A DNA stretch of 64,000 nt from Burkholderia cenocepacia (GCF_900446215.1 NZ_UAQZ01000003.1:62001-126000), one strand, 5' to 3'. Shown: positions 43,209-54,023, counted from the first letter of the stretch. The notes: generated from the letters alone by a model not told the origin. Translations and numbers: made by a program.

Positions 43209-43643
43209 ATGGAATTGAATAACCTGAAGCCGGCAGCTGGCGCCAAGCACGCCAAGCGTCGCGTCGGTCGTGGCATCGGTTCGGGCCTCGGCAAGACGGC
43301 TGGCCGTGGTCACAAGGGTCAGAAATCGCGTTCGGGCGGCTTCCACAAAGTCGGTTTCGAAGGCGGTCAGATGCCGCTGCAACGTCGTCTGCCGAAGCGC
43401 GGCTTCACGTCGCTGACGAAGGAATTCGTCGGTGAAGTGCGCCTGGGCGACCTCGAGAAGCTGCCGGTCGACGAGATCGATCTGCTCGCACTGAAGCAAG
43501 CCGGCCTGGTCGGCGAGCTGACGAAGAGCGCAAAGATCATCGCGACGGGCGAACTGAAGCGCAAGATCGTCGTGAAGGGTCTCGGTGCCACCAAGGGTGC
43601 GCGCGCTGCGATCGAAGCGGCTGGCGGTTCGTTCGCCGAGTGA
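43209..43643 (+). CDS. rplO: 50S ribosomal protein L15
   Basis: 144 residues with the flexible Gly/Arg/Lys-rich N-terminal arm ([20 protein letters not shown]) that penetrates 23S rRNA. AAGGAG precedes the start. Precedes secY, as in the spc operon. Confidence 0.97.
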   Translation: MELNNLKPAAGAKHAKRRVGRGIGSGLGKTAGRGHKGQKSRSGGFHKVGFEGGQMPLQRRLPKRGFTSLTKEFVGEVRLGDLEKLPVDEIDLLALKQAGLVGELTKSAKIIATGELKRKIVVKGLGATKGARAAIEAAGGSFAE

Positions 43644-43685
43644 CACGCGTAGCGCGTCGTCACTTGCATTCATCGGAGAAGGTAC

Positions 43686-45035
43686 TTGGCTAACAGCCCG
43701 AGTCTTGCAAAACCCGGTCGAAGCACGGCGAAATTCGGCGATCTGCGCCGGCGAGCGATGTTCCTGCTCCTGGCGCTGATCGTCTATCGCATCGGCGCGC
43801 ACATTCCCGTGCCGGGCATCGATCCGGATCAACTGGCTAAGCTGTTCCAGAGCCAGGCGGGCGGCATCCTGGGCATGTTCAACATGTTCTCGGGTGGCGC
43901 GCTTTCCCGCTTCACGATCTTTGCGCTGGGGATCATGCCGTACATCTCGGCGTCGATCATCATGCAGTTGCTGGCGATCGTTTCGCCGCAGCTCGAGGCG
44001 CTGAAGAAGGAAGGGCAGGCAGGGCAACGGAAGATCACGCAGTACACGCGGTATTTCACCGTGGTGCTCGCGACCTTCCAGGCATTCGGTATCGCGGCTG
44101 CGCTGGAAAACCAGCCGGGCCTCGTCACCGATCCCGGCATGCTGTTCCGTCTGACGACGGTCGTGACGCTGGTAACGGGCACGATGTTCCTGATGTGGCT
44201 CGGTGAGCAGATTACCGAGCGTGGTCTGGGCAACGGTATCTCGATCATCATCTTCGGCGGGATCGCAGCAGGGTTCCCGAATGCCGTGGGTGGGTTGTTC
44301 GAGCTGGTGCGTACGGGTTCGATGAGCATCATTTCGGCGATCATCATCGTCGTTCTGATCGCCGCGGTGACTTACCTGGTCGTGTTCATCGAACGCGGTC
44401 AGCGCAAGATCCTCGTGAACTACGCAAAGCGTCAGGTCGGCAACAAGATCTACGGTGGGCAGTCGTCGCATCTGCCGCTGAAGCTGAACATGTCGGGCGT
44501 GATTCCGCCGATCTTTGCATCGTCGATCATTCTGTTCCCGGCAACGATTCTCGGCTGGTTCAGTACCGGTCAGCCGACAGGAAGCTGGATTTCCAATACG
44601 TTGCATAACGTTGCGGAAGCGCTGAAGCCGGGCCAGCCGGTCTATGTGCTGCTGTACACGCTGGCAATCGTGTTTTTCTGCTTCTTCTACACCGCACTGG
44701 TGTTCAACAGCAGGGAGACCGCAGACAACCTGAAGAAGAGCGGCGCGTTTGTTCCGGGCATCCGTCCGGGCGATCAGACCGCACGATATATCGACCGCAT
44801 CCTCACGCGTCTGACGCTGGCCGGTGCGATCTACATCGTCTTCGTGTGTCTGCTGCCGGAATTCCTGGTGCTGCGCTGGAACGTGCCGTTTTATTTTGGT
44901 GGAACGTCGCTGCTGATCATTGTCGTCGTCACGATGGACTTTATGGCGCAGGTGCAGTCGTACGTTATGTCGCAACAGTATGAGTCACTGCTCAAGAAGG
45001 CTAACTTCAAGGGCGGCAACATCCCGATGCGTTGA
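43686..45035 (+). CDS. secY: Preprotein translocase subunit SecY
   Basis: 449 residues from a TTG start at 43686 ([20 protein letters not shown]), with GGAGAAGG upstream and no nearby in-frame ATG. Ten membrane helices form the protein-conducting channel with SecE (14685-15065) and SecG (not in the window). The plug and first helices read [14 protein letters not shown] ... [13 protein letters not shown], and the lateral-gate segment [18 protein letters not shown]. Probably down-regulated by its rare start codon. Confidence 0.97.
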   Translation: MANSPSLAKPGRSTAKFGDLRRRAMFLLLALIVYRIGAHIPVPGIDPDQLAKLFQSQAGGILGMFNMFSGGALSRFTIFALGIMPYISASIIMQLLAIVSPQLEALKKEGQAGQRKITQYTRYFTVVLATFQAFGIAAALENQPGLVTDPGMLFRLTTVVTLVTGTMFLMWLGEQITERGLGNGISIIIFGGIAAGFPNAVGGLFELVRTGSMSIISAIIIVVLIAAVTYLVVFIERGQRKILVNYAKRQVGNKIYGGQSSHLPLKLNMSGVIPPIFASSIILFPATILGWFSTGQPTGSWISNTLHNVAEALKPGQPVYVLLYTLAIVFFCFFYTALVFNSRETADNLKKSGAFVPGIRPGDQTARYIDRILTRLTLAGAIYIVFVCLLPEFLVLRWNVPFYFGGTSLLIIVVVTMDFMAQVQSYVMSQQYESLLKKANFKGGNIPMR

Positions 45036-45042
45036 AAGGACT

Positions 45043-45261
45043 ATGGCCAAAGACGATGTAATCCAGATGCAGGGTGAGGTGATTGAAAACCTCCCGAATG
45101 CGACCTTCCGCGTGAAGCTGGAAAACGGCCATGTCGTGTTGGGGCATATTTCCGGGAAGATGCGGATGCACTACATCCGCATCCTGCCGGGCGACAAGGT
45201 GACGGTTGAATTGACGCCTTACGATCTGTCTCGTGCGCGGATCGTGTTCCGGGCGAAGTGA
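45043..45261 (+). CDS. infA: Translation initiation factor IF-1
   Basis: 72 residues from the ATG at 45043 ([20 protein letters not shown]); the longer open frame overlaps secY. A single OB fold occupying the A site during initiation. Located seven bases after secY, a beta-proteobacterial placement within the spc operon. Confidence 0.97.
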   Translation: MAKDDVIQMQGEVIENLPNATFRVKLENGHVVLGHISGKMRMHYIRILPGDKVTVELTPYDLSRARIVFRAK

Positions 45262-45281
45262 TTTGAAAAAAGGGTATTATC

Positions 45282-45398
45282 ATGAAAGTGATGGCATCGG
45301 TTAAGCGCATTTGCCGCAATTGCAAGATCATCAAGCGCAAAGGCGTCGTTCGCGTGATCTGCAGCTCGGATCCGCGCCACAAGCAGCGCCAAGGCTGA
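45282..45398 (+). CDS. rpmJ: 50S ribosomal protein L36
   Basis: 38 residues ([20 protein letters not shown] ...), the usual length. The zinc-ribbon ligands are present: CRNC, then a later Cys (VICSS) and a His (DPRHKQR). Twenty bases after infA, 38 before rpsM. Confidence 0.96.
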
Positions 45399-45436
45399 CC
45401 GCGCGTTTGTTTGCGCTTTTTGTTTGAGGAAAAACA

Positions 45437-45802
45437 ATGGCTCGTATCGCAGGGGTTAACATCCCGAATCACCAGCATACCGAGATCGGCCTGACGGCTA
45501 TCTTCGGTATCGGCCGCACCCGTTCGCGCAGCATCTGCGTGGCAGCTGGCGTCGATTTTTCGAAGAAGGTCAAGGATCTGACCGACGCAGACCTGGAAAA
45601 GCTGCGTGAAGAAGTAGGCAAGTTTGTCGTCGAAGGCGATCTGCGCCGTGAAGTGACGATGAACATCAAGCGCCTGATGGACCTCGGTTGCTACCGCGGC
45701 GTCCGTCATCGCAAGGGCCTGCCGATGCGCGGTCAGCGTACGCGTACGAACGCACGTACCCGCAAGGGTCCGCGTCGTGCAGCGCAAGCGCTGAAGAAGT
45801 AA
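45437..45802 (+). CDS. rpsM: 30S ribosomal protein S13
   Basis: 121 residues ([20 protein letters not shown]). 30S head protein contacting P-site tRNA and L5. First gene of the alpha-type group rpsM-rpsK-rpsD-rpoA-rplQ. The basic C-terminus is [15 protein letters not shown]. Confidence 0.98.
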   Translation: MARIAGVNIPNHQHTEIGLTAIFGIGRTRSRSICVAAGVDFSKKVKDLTDADLEKLREEVGKFVVEGDLRREVTMNIKRLMDLGCYRGVRHRKGLPMRGQRTRTNARTRKGPRRAAQALKK

Positions 45803-45830
45803 GCGGAACTGACAGTTACAGGAAAACGTA

Positions 45831-46232
45831 ATGGCTAAGGCTTCGAACACCGCGGCGCAACGCGTTCGCAAGAAGGTTAAGAAGAACGTCGCTGAAGGCG
45901 TGGTTCACGTTCACGCGTCGTTCAACAACACGATCATCACGATCACCGATCGCCAAGGCAACGCTCTGGCATGGGCGACGTCGGGCGGTCAGGGCTTCAA
46001 GGGCTCGCGCAAATCGACGCCGTTCGCTGCTCAGGTCGCAGCCGAGTCGGCTGGCCGCGTCGCGATGGAATACGGCGTGAAGAATCTGGAAGTGCGGATC
46101 AAGGGCCCGGGCCCGGGTCGCGAGTCGGCAGTGCGCGCACTGCACGGCCTCGGCATCAAGATCACCGCGATTTCGGACGTCACCCCGATTCCGCACAACG
46201 GCTGCCGCCCGCCGAAGCGTCGTCGTATCTAA
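45831..46232 (+). CDS. rpsK: 30S ribosomal protein S11
   Basis: 133 residues. Platform protein near the mRNA exit. Signature [20 protein letters not shown]; Lys/Ala-rich N-terminus. Confidence 0.98.
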
Positions 46233-46263
46233 GGATGTGCTGGCACGTTCGTGCTAGCGCATT

Positions 46264-46301
46264 GCCTGTCGCCGCTCAGCGTCGACGGGCGTTGCTTTTT
46301 T
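46264..46301 (+). terminator. Terminator-like hairpin between rpsK and rpsD
   Basis: An 8-base-pair stem GCCTGTCG/CGACGGGC (one G-T), an 11-base loop and T6 slightly downstream. A second hairpin, CGCGGAT-TTCG-ATCCGCG, sits at 46344-46361 just before the rpsD ribosome-binding region. Together they may modulate rpsD and rpoA relative to rpsMK. Confidence 0.5.
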
Positions 46302-46386
46302 GATTGACTAAGCCCACCGTTCGCCCCAAAGGGAGCGGACTAGCGCGGATTTCGATCCGCGTGACTGATTGATAAAGGAATGCAAA

Positions 46387-47010
46387 GTGGCACGTTATAT
46401 CGGCCCCAAAGCCAAGCTGTCCCGCCGTGAAGGCACCGACCTGTTCCTGAAGAGCGCACGCCGCTCGCTCGCCGACAAGTGCAAGCTCGACAGCAAGCCG
46501 GGTCAGCACGGCCGTACCTCGGGCGCACGTACGTCCGACTACGGTACGCAGCTGCGCGAAAAGCAGAAGGTCAAGCGTATCTACGGCGTGCTGGAGCGTC
46601 AGTTCCGTCGTTACTTCGCCGAAGCCGATCGCCGCAAGGGCAACACGGGTGAAAACCTGCTGCAACTGCTCGAGTCGCGCCTCGACAACGTCGTGTATCG
46701 CATGGGCTTCGGCTCGACCCGCGCTGAAGCGCGTCAGCTGGTGAGCCACAAGTCGATCACCGTGAACGGCGTCGTCGCGAACGTCCCGTCGCAGCAAGTG
46801 AAGGCGGGTGACGTCGTCGCGATCCGCGAAAAGGCGAAGAAGCAGGCGCGTATCGTCGAAGCGCTGTCGCTGGCCGAGCAAGGCGGCATGCCGAGCTGGG
46901 TTGCAGTCGATGCGAAGAAGTTCGAAGGCACGTTCAAGCAAATGCCGGAACGCGCTGAAATCGCAGGCGACATCAACGAAAGCCTGATCGTCGAATTGTA
47001 TTCGCGTTAA
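46387..47010 (+). CDS. rpsD: 30S ribosomal protein S4
   Basis: 207 residues from a GTG start at 46387 ([20 protein letters not shown]); ATG at 46369 gives a six-residue extension containing the likely ribosome-binding site and is rejected. Initiates 30S body assembly; in E. coli it represses the alpha operon. The S4 RNA-binding domain reads [20 protein letters not shown]. Confidence 0.97.
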
Positions 47011-47134
47011 TCCGATTGACGGCCGAGGTACCCCGATTGCGTTGCGCAAGGAGGGGCCTCGGCTGTTTATTTTCTGGTTGTTACCGGTCAGCCTTATCGG
47101 TGTAACGAGCCGAGGGTATTGAAAAGGAAAGCCC

Positions 47135-48112
47135 ATGCAAACCAGTTTGCTGAAACCCAAGATCATCGCCGTGGAATCGCTGGGCGAGAACCACGCGAGG
47201 GTGGTCATGGAACCGTTCGAACGCGGTTACGGCCACACCTTGGGCAATGCGCTTCGCCGCGTGCTGCTGTCGTCGATGGTAGGCTACGCGCCGACCGAAG
47301 TCACGATCGCAGGCGTGGTGCACGAGTACTCGACGCTGGATGGCGTGCAGGAAGACGTCGTCAACCTGCTGCTGAACCTGAAGGGCGTGGTGTTCAAGCT
47401 GCATAACCGTGACGAAGTGACGGTTACGCTGCGCAAGGAAGGCGAAGGCGTCGTGACGGCCGGCGATATCGAGCTGGCTCACGATTGCGAAGTCATCAAC
47501 CCGAATCACGTGATTGCGCACCTGTCGAAGGGTGGCAAGCTCGACGTTCAGATCAAGATCGAAAAGGGTCGCGGCTACGTGCCCGGCAACGTCCGTCGCT
47601 ACGGCGAAGACACGGCCAAGATCATCGGCCGCATCGTCCTCGACGCCTCGTTCTCGCCGGTTCGCCGCGTGAGCTACGCGGTTGAAAGCGCACGTGTCGA
47701 GCAGCGTACCGACCTCGACAAGCTCGTGATGAACATCGAGACGAGCGGCGTGATCACGCCGGAAGAAGCGATCCGCCAGTCGGCCCGCATCCTGGTCGAC
47801 CAGCTGTCCGTGTTCGCGGCGCTGGAAGGCACGGAAACGGCAGCCGAAGCGCCGTCGCGTGCACCGCAGATCGATCCGATCCTGCTGCGTCCGGTGGACG
47901 ATCTCGAGCTGACGGTTCGTTCGGCGAACTGCCTGAAGGCCGAGAACATCTACTACATCGGCGATCTGATCCAGCGCACGGAAAACGAGCTGCTGAAGAC
48001 GCCGAACCTCGGTCGCAAGTCGCTCAACGAGATCAAGGAAGTGCTCGCTTCGCGCGGTCTCACGCTGGGCATGAAGCTCGAGAACTGGCCGCCGGCTGGT
48101 CTCGACAAGTAA
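47135..48112 (+). CDS. rpoA: RNA polymerase subunit alpha
   Basis: 325 residues. The N-terminal domain (about 1-230) dimerises and binds beta and beta' ([20 protein letters not shown]). An acidic/Ala linker precedes the C-terminal domain ([17 protein letters not shown]) that contacts UP elements and activators. It completes the polymerase set begun by rpoBC upstream. Confidence 0.99.
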
Positions 48113-48129
48113 GCCCGGTTGTTGCTGTA

Positions 48130-48171
48130 GTTGGCAAAGATGCGGATTTTCCTTTAAAATCCGCACCTTGC
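48130..48171 (+). promoter_or_regulatory. Hairpin with overlapping promoter before rplQ
   Basis: A perfect 10-base-pair stem TGCGGATTTT/AAAATCCGCA (48140-48149 with 48155-48164), then CCTTGC and T7, gives an intrinsic terminator after rpoA. A -35-like TTGGCA (48130-48135) and TAAAAT (48154-48159, mostly in the 3' arm) with an 18-base spacer could restart transcription for rplQ. Confidence 0.6.
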
Positions 48172-48250
48172 TTTTTTTCGTTACCGGCCCGTGCACCCTC
48201 CGAGGTGCGATAGAAGAGCTGGATCAAAACTTTGAATCAAGGAAACTGAA

Positions 48251-48646
48251 ATGCGCCATCGTCATGGTCTGCGGAAACTGAACCGCACGAGCAGCCACCG
48301 TCTGGCTATGCTCCGTAACATGTCCAACTCGCTGATCGAGCACGAAGTCATCAAGACGACGCTGCCGAAGGCGAAGGAACTCCGTAAAGTCGTCGAGCCG
48401 CTGATCACGCTCGGCAAGAAGCCGTCGCTGGCAAACCGTCGCCTGGCGTTCAACCGCCTGCGCGATCGTGACTCGGTGGCGAAGCTGTTCGACGTGCTCG
48501 GTCCGCGTTTCGCGAACCGTCCGGGCGGCTACCTGCGCGTGCTGAAGTTCGGCTTCCGCGTGGGCGACAACGCACCGATGGCACTGGTCGAACTGCTCGA
48601 CCGTCCGGAAGTCGACGAAACGGAAAACGTGCAAGAAGCTGAGTAA
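48251..48646 (+). CDS. rplQ: 50S ribosomal protein L17
   Basis: 131 residues ([20 protein letters not shown]). Tunnel-exit protein; last gene of the ribosomal super-cluster, with a terminator directly after. Confidence 0.98.
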   Translation: MRHRHGLRKLNRTSSHRLAMLRNMSNSLIEHEVIKTTLPKAKELRKVVEPLITLGKKPSLANRRLAFNRLRDRDSVAKLFDVLGPRFANRPGGYLRVLKFGFRVGDNAPMALVELLDRPEVDETENVQEAE

Positions 48647-48670
48647 GCTTCCGGTACGCAGCAGGATCTG

Positions 48671-48707
48671 AAAGGGGCCGAGCGAATGCTTGGCCCTTTT
48701 TGTTTTT
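48671..48707 (+). terminator. Terminator of the alpha operon
   Basis: A stem AAAGGGGCCGAGC/GCTTGGCCCTTTT with a few G-T pairs, loop GAAT, and a T-rich tail. It ends the 36-kb same-strand cluster. Confidence 0.85.
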
Positions 48708-48849
48708 GGGATGTCGGCTGCGATCGATTGTCGCAGGCCGGTGCCGGCAGCGTCGCGCGGGCTGCGTTACGATACGGGGCAACCGGTGCGGCCCCTGAAC
48801 GGGGTGACCGGCGCCGGCAGGAGCCGGCAGACCAGCGAGGAGGGCGCGG

Positions 48850-49176
48850 ATGATAGTGGTGCTGATGCTGACGACGGTGCCCGATGCGGCGACGGCTGCG
48901 GCGCTTGCCGACGGCGCGCTCGACGCGCGGTTGGCCGCATGCGTATCGGAGCTCGGCACGATCAAGTCGCGCTATCACTGGCAGGGCAAGGTCGAAACGG
49001 CCGAAGAGATCCAGTTGCTGTTCAAGACGAGTCCCGTGCGAGCGCTCGAACTGGAGCGATTTATTGTCGCGCATCATCCTTACGAGACGCCTGAAATCGT
49101 CTCGTGGCAAACGACGGCATCGGCCGCGTATGGCCAGTGGGTGACCAACGAAACTCAACGTCTATTTCATGTTTAA
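48850..49176 (+). CDS. cutA: Divalent-cation tolerance protein CutA
   Basis: 108 residues, trimeric PII-like fold. Typical segments: LAACVSELGTIKSRYHWQGK and HHPYETPEIV. Linked genetically to copper tolerance and to thiol-disulphide metabolism; the biochemical role is unsettled. Its stop overlaps the start of dsbD by eight bases, a conserved pairing in beta- and gamma-proteobacteria. Confidence 0.95.
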   Translation: MIVVLMLTTVPDAATAAALADGALDARLAACVSELGTIKSRYHWQGKVETAEEIQLLFKTSPVRALELERFIVAHHPYETPEIVSWQTTASAAYGQWVTNETQRLFHV

Positions 49177-51013
49177 CGGTATGGCGCTTTCGGTGCGCGT
49201 GCGCGCGCTGCGGTTTGTTGCGGTCCTGTTGTCGTTCGTGTTCGTGCTGGGCGGTCTGTCCGTCGCGCGCGCGGCCGACGATTTCCTCGATCCGTCGGTC
49301 GCGTTCAAGTTCAGCGCGAGCGAATCGCCGGGACAGGTGGACGTCCGCTTCAAGATCGCCAACGGCTATTACATGTATCGCGAGCGGTTCGCGTTCGCGG
49401 TGAAGAGTGGCCAGGCGACGCTCGGCGAGCCGCAGTTCCCGGCCGGCCACGTGAAGTTCGACCAGACGTTCCAGAAGGACGTCGAGACCTATCGCGACGA
49501 AGTCGTCGTTCACGTGCCGGTGAAGCAGGCGGCCGGGCCGTTCGAGCTCGCGGTGACGTCGCAAGGCTGCGCGGACGAAGGGATCTGCTATCCGCCGGCC
49601 GAGCACGTGATGAAGGTCGATGGCGCCGCGCTCGGCGCCGCATCGTCGTCCGGCGACACGGCTGCCGCGGGTAGCTGGTTCGACAAGGTCACGAGCGCCG
49701 ATTTCGCGCAGTCGCTGCTCGAAGGCCACGGCTTCTTCACGATCGTCGCGCTCTACTTCGTCGCGGGCGTCGTGCTGAGCCTGCTGCCGTGTTCGTATCC
49801 GATGATTCCGATCGTGTCCGCGATCATCATCGGCCAGGGCACGCGCGCGACGCATGCGCGTGGCTTTGCGTTGTCGTTGACCTACGTGGTCGGCATGGCG
49901 CTGGTCTACACGGTGCTCGGCATCGCCGCCGCGCTGGTTGGCCAGAGCCTCGGCGCGTGGCTGCAGAATCCGTGGGTGCTTGGCGCGTTCGGCGTGCTGC
50001 TGACCGCGTTTGCAGTGTCGCTGATCTCGGGCAAGGACATCGCGTTGCCGGAGCGCTGGCAGAACGGCGCGGCCGAGGCATCGAGCGCGCGCCAGGGCGG
50101 CCACTTCGTCGCGGTCGCGGCGATGGGCGCGTTGTCGGCGCTGGTCGTCGGCGCGTGCATGACGGCGCCGCTGTTCGCGGTGCTCGCGTTCATCGCGCAT
50201 ACCGGCAACGCGTTGCTCGGCGGCGCGGCGCTGTTCGCGATGGGGCTCGGCCTCGGCGTGCCGCTGCTGGTGGTCGGCGTCGGGGCCGGGACGGTGCTGC
50301 CGCGCGCCGGCGCGTGGATGGACGGCGTGAAGGTGTTCTTCGGCATCGTGCTGCTCGCGGCCGCGCTGTGGATCGTGTGGCCGGTGCTGGCCGGCGGGCT
50401 GAAGATGGTGCTCGCGGCGTTGTGGCTGCTGATCGCGGCGGCGGCGCTCGGCCTGTTCACGCCGAACGCCGGCGCCGCGTCGATCTGGCGTCGCCTGGGC
50501 CGCGGCGTGGGCGCCGCGCTCGCGATTTGGGCCGCGACGCTGCTCGTGGGCCTGGCTGCGGGCTCGACCGATCCCGTCAAGCCGCTGGCCGTGCTGGCGG
50601 CGCGTACGGTGGCGTCCGGCGGTGCGGCGACGGCCGGTGCGGCTGCCGCGGACGGCCCCGCGTTCGCGCCGGTGCGCTCCAGCGGCGAACTCGACGCGTT
50701 GCTGAAGACGTCGGGCCGGCCCGTGATGCTCGACTTCTATGCCGACTGGTGCGTGAGCTGCAAGGAGATGGAGCATCTGACGTTCACCGACGCGCGCGTG
50801 CAGGCGCGGCTCGCGCGGCTTCACCTCGTGCGCGCGGACGTCACCGCGAACAACCCGGACGATCAGGCGCTGCTCAAGCGCTTCAACCTGTTCGGGCCGC
50901 CGGGCATCATCTTCTTCGATCGCAACGGCAACGAGATCGGCCGGGTGGTCGGCTATCAGGCGGCCGACACGTTCCTGCGCAGCCTCGATCGGGCGGCCGT
51001 GCCGACGGTATGA
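49169..51013 (+). CDS. dsbD: Thiol:disulphide interchange protein DsbD
   Basis: 614 residues. It moves electrons from cytoplasmic thioredoxin across the inner membrane to DsbC/DsbG and the cytochrome c maturation system. Signal region at the N-terminus; alpha domain Cys at 134 and 140 (CADEGICYPP); a central eight-helix domain with the conserved SLLPCSYPM and VVGACMTAP; C-terminal thioredoxin domain with CVSC at 528-531 (DWCVSCKEM). A start at 49181 is possible. A strong two-way terminator follows. Confidence 0.96.
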   Translation: MFNGMALSVRVRALRFVAVLLSFVFVLGGLSVARAADDFLDPSVAFKFSASESPGQVDVRFKIANGYYMYRERFAFAVKSGQATLGEPQFPAGHVKFDQTFQKDVETYRDEVVVHVPVKQAAGPFELAVTSQGCADEGICYPPAEHVMKVDGAALGAASSSGDTAAAGSWFDKVTSADFAQSLLEGHGFFTIVALYFVAGVVLSLLPCSYPMIPIVSAIIIGQGTRATHARGFALSLTYVVGMALVYTVLGIAAALVGQSLGAWLQNPWVLGAFGVLLTAFAVSLISGKDIALPERWQNGAAEASSARQGGHFVAVAAMGALSALVVGACMTAPLFAVLAFIAHTGNALLGGAALFAMGLGLGVPLLVVGVGAGTVLPRAGAWMDGVKVFFGIVLLAAALWIVWPVLAGGLKMVLAALWLLIAAAALGLFTPNAGAASIWRRLGRGVGAALAIWAATLLVGLAAGSTDPVKPLAVLAARTVASGGAATAGAAAADGPAFAPVRSSGELDALLKTSGRPVMLDFYADWCVSCKEMEHLTFTDARVQARLARLHLVRADVTANNPDDQALLKRFNLFGPPGIIFFDRNGNEIGRVVGYQAADTFLRSLDRAAVPTV

Positions 51014-51084
51014 CGATGGCTTGCCGGGGCGAACCGGCGAATCGCAGATTCGGGCCGGCTGACAGCTTCGATCGGCGATAAACA

Positions 51085-51120
51085 AAAAACGGCGGGACAC
51101 CGAAGTGTCCCGCCGTTTTT
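51085..51120. terminator. Bidirectional terminator between dsbD and hemB
   Basis: A perfect 16-base-pair stem (51085-51100 with 51105-51120), loop CGAA, flanked by A and T runs so that it works on both strands for the converging genes. Confidence 0.93.
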
Positions 51121-51142
51121 GCTGATGCGCGCCGGTGCGCGA

Positions 51143-52189
<1,047 letters not shown>

Positions 52190-52222
52190 TCATTTTCGAG
52201 ATCGTTGGTATATGATAGCGAT

Positions 52223-52327
52223 CGAGCGGCACGCGTTGCGTGCAGCTCCCCGCTTCTCCTCCCTGAGCGGGTGCCTGTCGTTTTTCGATTAGGCTGTTTG
52301 ACCCGCCGTTCAACGGCGGGTTTTTTT
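52223..52327 (+). ncRNA. Probable small RNA divergent from hemB
   Basis: A -10 TATGAT (52211-52216) precedes about 105 bases with four stem-loops. These are GCACGC/GCGTGC (52229-52243); CCCGCT/AGCGGG (52249-52271) with loop TCTCCTCCCTG; a weaker GCCT/AGGC stem; and a terminator ACCCGCCG/CGGCGGGT (52301-52321) followed by T7 in total. No open frame fits. The -35 is poor. The CU-rich loop resembles anti-Shine-Dalgarno loops of target-binding sRNAs. A structured 'hemB motif' RNA has been described in Burkholderia; whether this is that motif needs a covariance search. Confidence 0.7.
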
Positions 52328-52393
52328 ATGAGCCGGCCGAATCCGCAGGTACCGTCAGGTGCGCGCAGCCGATCCCAGCCGCGCGTTGCCCGC

Positions 52394-53053
52394 TCATTGT
52401 GCTACAGGCTCGCTTTTTTCGTCGGCGACGGACGGCCGCAGCCAGCTCTCGATCAGTTCATGGGCCTCGTCGAGCCCCGTACGCTTCAGCGCCGAGAACA
52501 GCTGGACCGTCAGCTTGCCCTTCACGCCCTGGTCGCGATACGCGTCGAGCCCCTTCTGCGTGTTGCGCAGCGCATTGATGCTTTCTTGGCGCGTCAATTT
52601 GTCGCACTTCGTCAGCAGCGTGTGGATCGGCTTGCCGGTCGGCGCGAACCACTCGATCATGCGTCGATCGAGATCGGTCAGCGGACGGCGCGAATCCATC
52701 ATCAGGATCAGGCCGCAAAGCTGCGAGCGCGTCGCGAGATAGGACGACAGCAGCATTTCCCAGTGCGCCTTCGCGGCACCGGGCACTTCCGCGTAGCCGT
52801 AGCCGGGCAGGTCGACGAGGTTCGCGACGGGCTCAGCGGCCGGGCCGACGGAGAAGTAGTTGATATGCTGCGTGCGGCCGGGCGTCTTGGACGCAAAGGC
52901 CAGCCGTTTCTGGTTGCACAGCACGTTGATCGCCGTCGACTTGCCGGCATTCGAGCGGCCCGCGAACGCGATTTCCGGCTGGACCGTCGGCGGCAGGTCG
53001 CGCAGATGGTTGACGGTCGTGTAGAAGCGGGCTTGATGGAGCAGAAAGGCCAT
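52394..53053 (-). CDS. engB: Ribosome biogenesis GTPase EngB (YihA/YsxC)
   Basis: 219 residues. Essential small GTPase for 50S assembly. G1 [10 protein letters not shown]3 [11 protein letters not shown]4 TKCDKL; starts [17 protein letters not shown]. Transcribed toward the small RNA terminator at 52301-52327. A short C-terminal tail (EKSEPVAQ) extends beyond the E. coli protein. Confidence 0.97.
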   Translation of the reverse strand: MAFLLHQARFYTTVNHLRDLPPTVQPEIAFAGRSNAGKSTAINVLCNQKRLAFASKTPGRTQHINYFSVGPAAEPVANLVDLPGYGYAEVPGAAKAHWEMLLSSYLATRSQLCGLILMMDSRRPLTDLDRRMIEWFAPTGKPIHTLLTKCDKLTRQESINALRNTQKGLDAYRDQGVKGKLTVQLFSALKRTGLDEAHELIESWLRPSVADEKSEPVAQ

Positions 53054-53132
53054 GGGAACCGGAAGGACGGGCGGCGCGAGCCGCTTGGTGGAGGCGGGGT
53101 AGCCCCGATAGGCGCGGGAGCTTTCAGCACGA

Positions 53133-53144
53133 TATTGTACAATA
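53133..53144. promoter_or_regulatory. Palindromic -10-like element between engB and cytochrome c4
   Basis: TATTGTACAATA is a perfect 12-base palindrome giving TACAAT on both strands, within the 214-base divergent intergenic region. Possible shared core of two divergent promoters; -35 boxes are weak on both sides. Confidence 0.4.
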
Positions 53145-53267
53145 CGGCGGTTTTACCGAAGGCCAACGGGCGCCTGCCTCGCGCTTTTATGTGGCTTCTG
53201 CGGTAGACTGAACGCCGTCGTTTTTTGCAGAACCTCAAATTCCCACAAGACGAAACAGGGTGTGCGA

Positions 53268-53921
53268 ATGAATCGACTGTGCAAGTCTCTGATGGTGCTT
53301 CAGGTTGCAGCAGGGTTCGTAGGTTTCGTAGCGGAGGCAAACGCGGCAGATGCGGCGAAGCCGGATCTGGACCGCGGCAAGGCGATTGCCGGGCAGGTCT
53401 GCGCGTCGTGTCACGGCGCCGACGGCAATAGTGCGTCGGGCAGTTTCCCGAAGCTCGCCGGCCAGCATCCCGAATATCTGGTCAAGCAGTTGAACGACTT
53501 CAAGACGCAGCCGGGCGCGAAGGGGCCGGTGCGTAACAACGCGGTGATGGTCGGATTCGCGAGCGCGTTGAGCGCGGACGACATGCGCAACGTCGCCGCG
53601 TACTACGGGTCGCAGACGACGAAGCTCGGTACCGCACGCAATGCGGCGACCGTGCCGGTCGGCCAGAAGATCTATCGCGGCGGCATCGCGGAGAAGGGCG
53701 TACCGGCCTGCGCGAGCTGCCACGGGCCGACGGGGCAGGGGATCCCGGTCCAGTATCCGCGTCTGTCGGGGCAATGGGCCGATTACACGGTCGCGCAGTT
53801 GACCGCGTTCCAGCAGGGTGCCGGCGCGCGCAACAACAACGAGGCGATGCATCAGATCGCGTCGCGGCTGTCGGATACCGAGATCAAGGCCGTCGCCGAT
53901 TACATCGCGGGTCTGCGTTGA
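53268..53921 (+). CDS. Di-haem cytochrome c4
   Basis: 217 residues from the ATG at 53268 (AGGG seven bases upstream). Signal peptide cleaved after about residue 26 (AEANA). Two haem c sites, CASCH at 45-49 and CASCH at 148-152, in two similar halves, as in cytochrome c4. Periplasmic electron carrier toward terminal oxidases. Followed by a terminator, then resBC, whose products attach its haem. Confidence 0.94.
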   Translation: MNRLCKSLMVLQVAAGFVGFVAEANAADAAKPDLDRGKAIAGQVCASCHGADGNSASGSFPKLAGQHPEYLVKQLNDFKTQPGAKGPVRNNAVMVGFASALSADDMRNVAAYYGSQTTKLGTARNAATVPVGQKIYRGGIAEKGVPACASCHGPTGQGIPVQYPRLSGQWADYTVAQLTAFQQGAGARNNNEAMHQIASRLSDTEIKAVADYIAGLR

Positions 53922-53944
53922 GCGGTCAACCGCGCATGGAATGA

Positions 53945-53967
53945 CCGGCCGCCCGAAGGGCGGCCGG
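53945..53967 (+). terminator. GC-rich hairpin after cytochrome c4
   Basis: A perfect 10-base-pair stem CCGGCCGCCC/GGGCGGCCGG around GAA, 24 bases after the stop. No T run; a second stem with a T run follows at 53980. Confidence 0.55.
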
Positions 53968-53979
53968 AGTCAGAACAAG

Positions 53980-54023
53980 AAAAGGGTGGGGCGCCGCTGT
54001 TCGCGGTCGCCTTGCCCTTTTTT
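53980..54023 (+). terminator. Terminator between cytochrome c4 and resB
   Basis: Imperfect stem beginning AAAAGGGTGGGGCG and closing CGCCTTGCCC, followed by T6. Confidence 0.75.
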
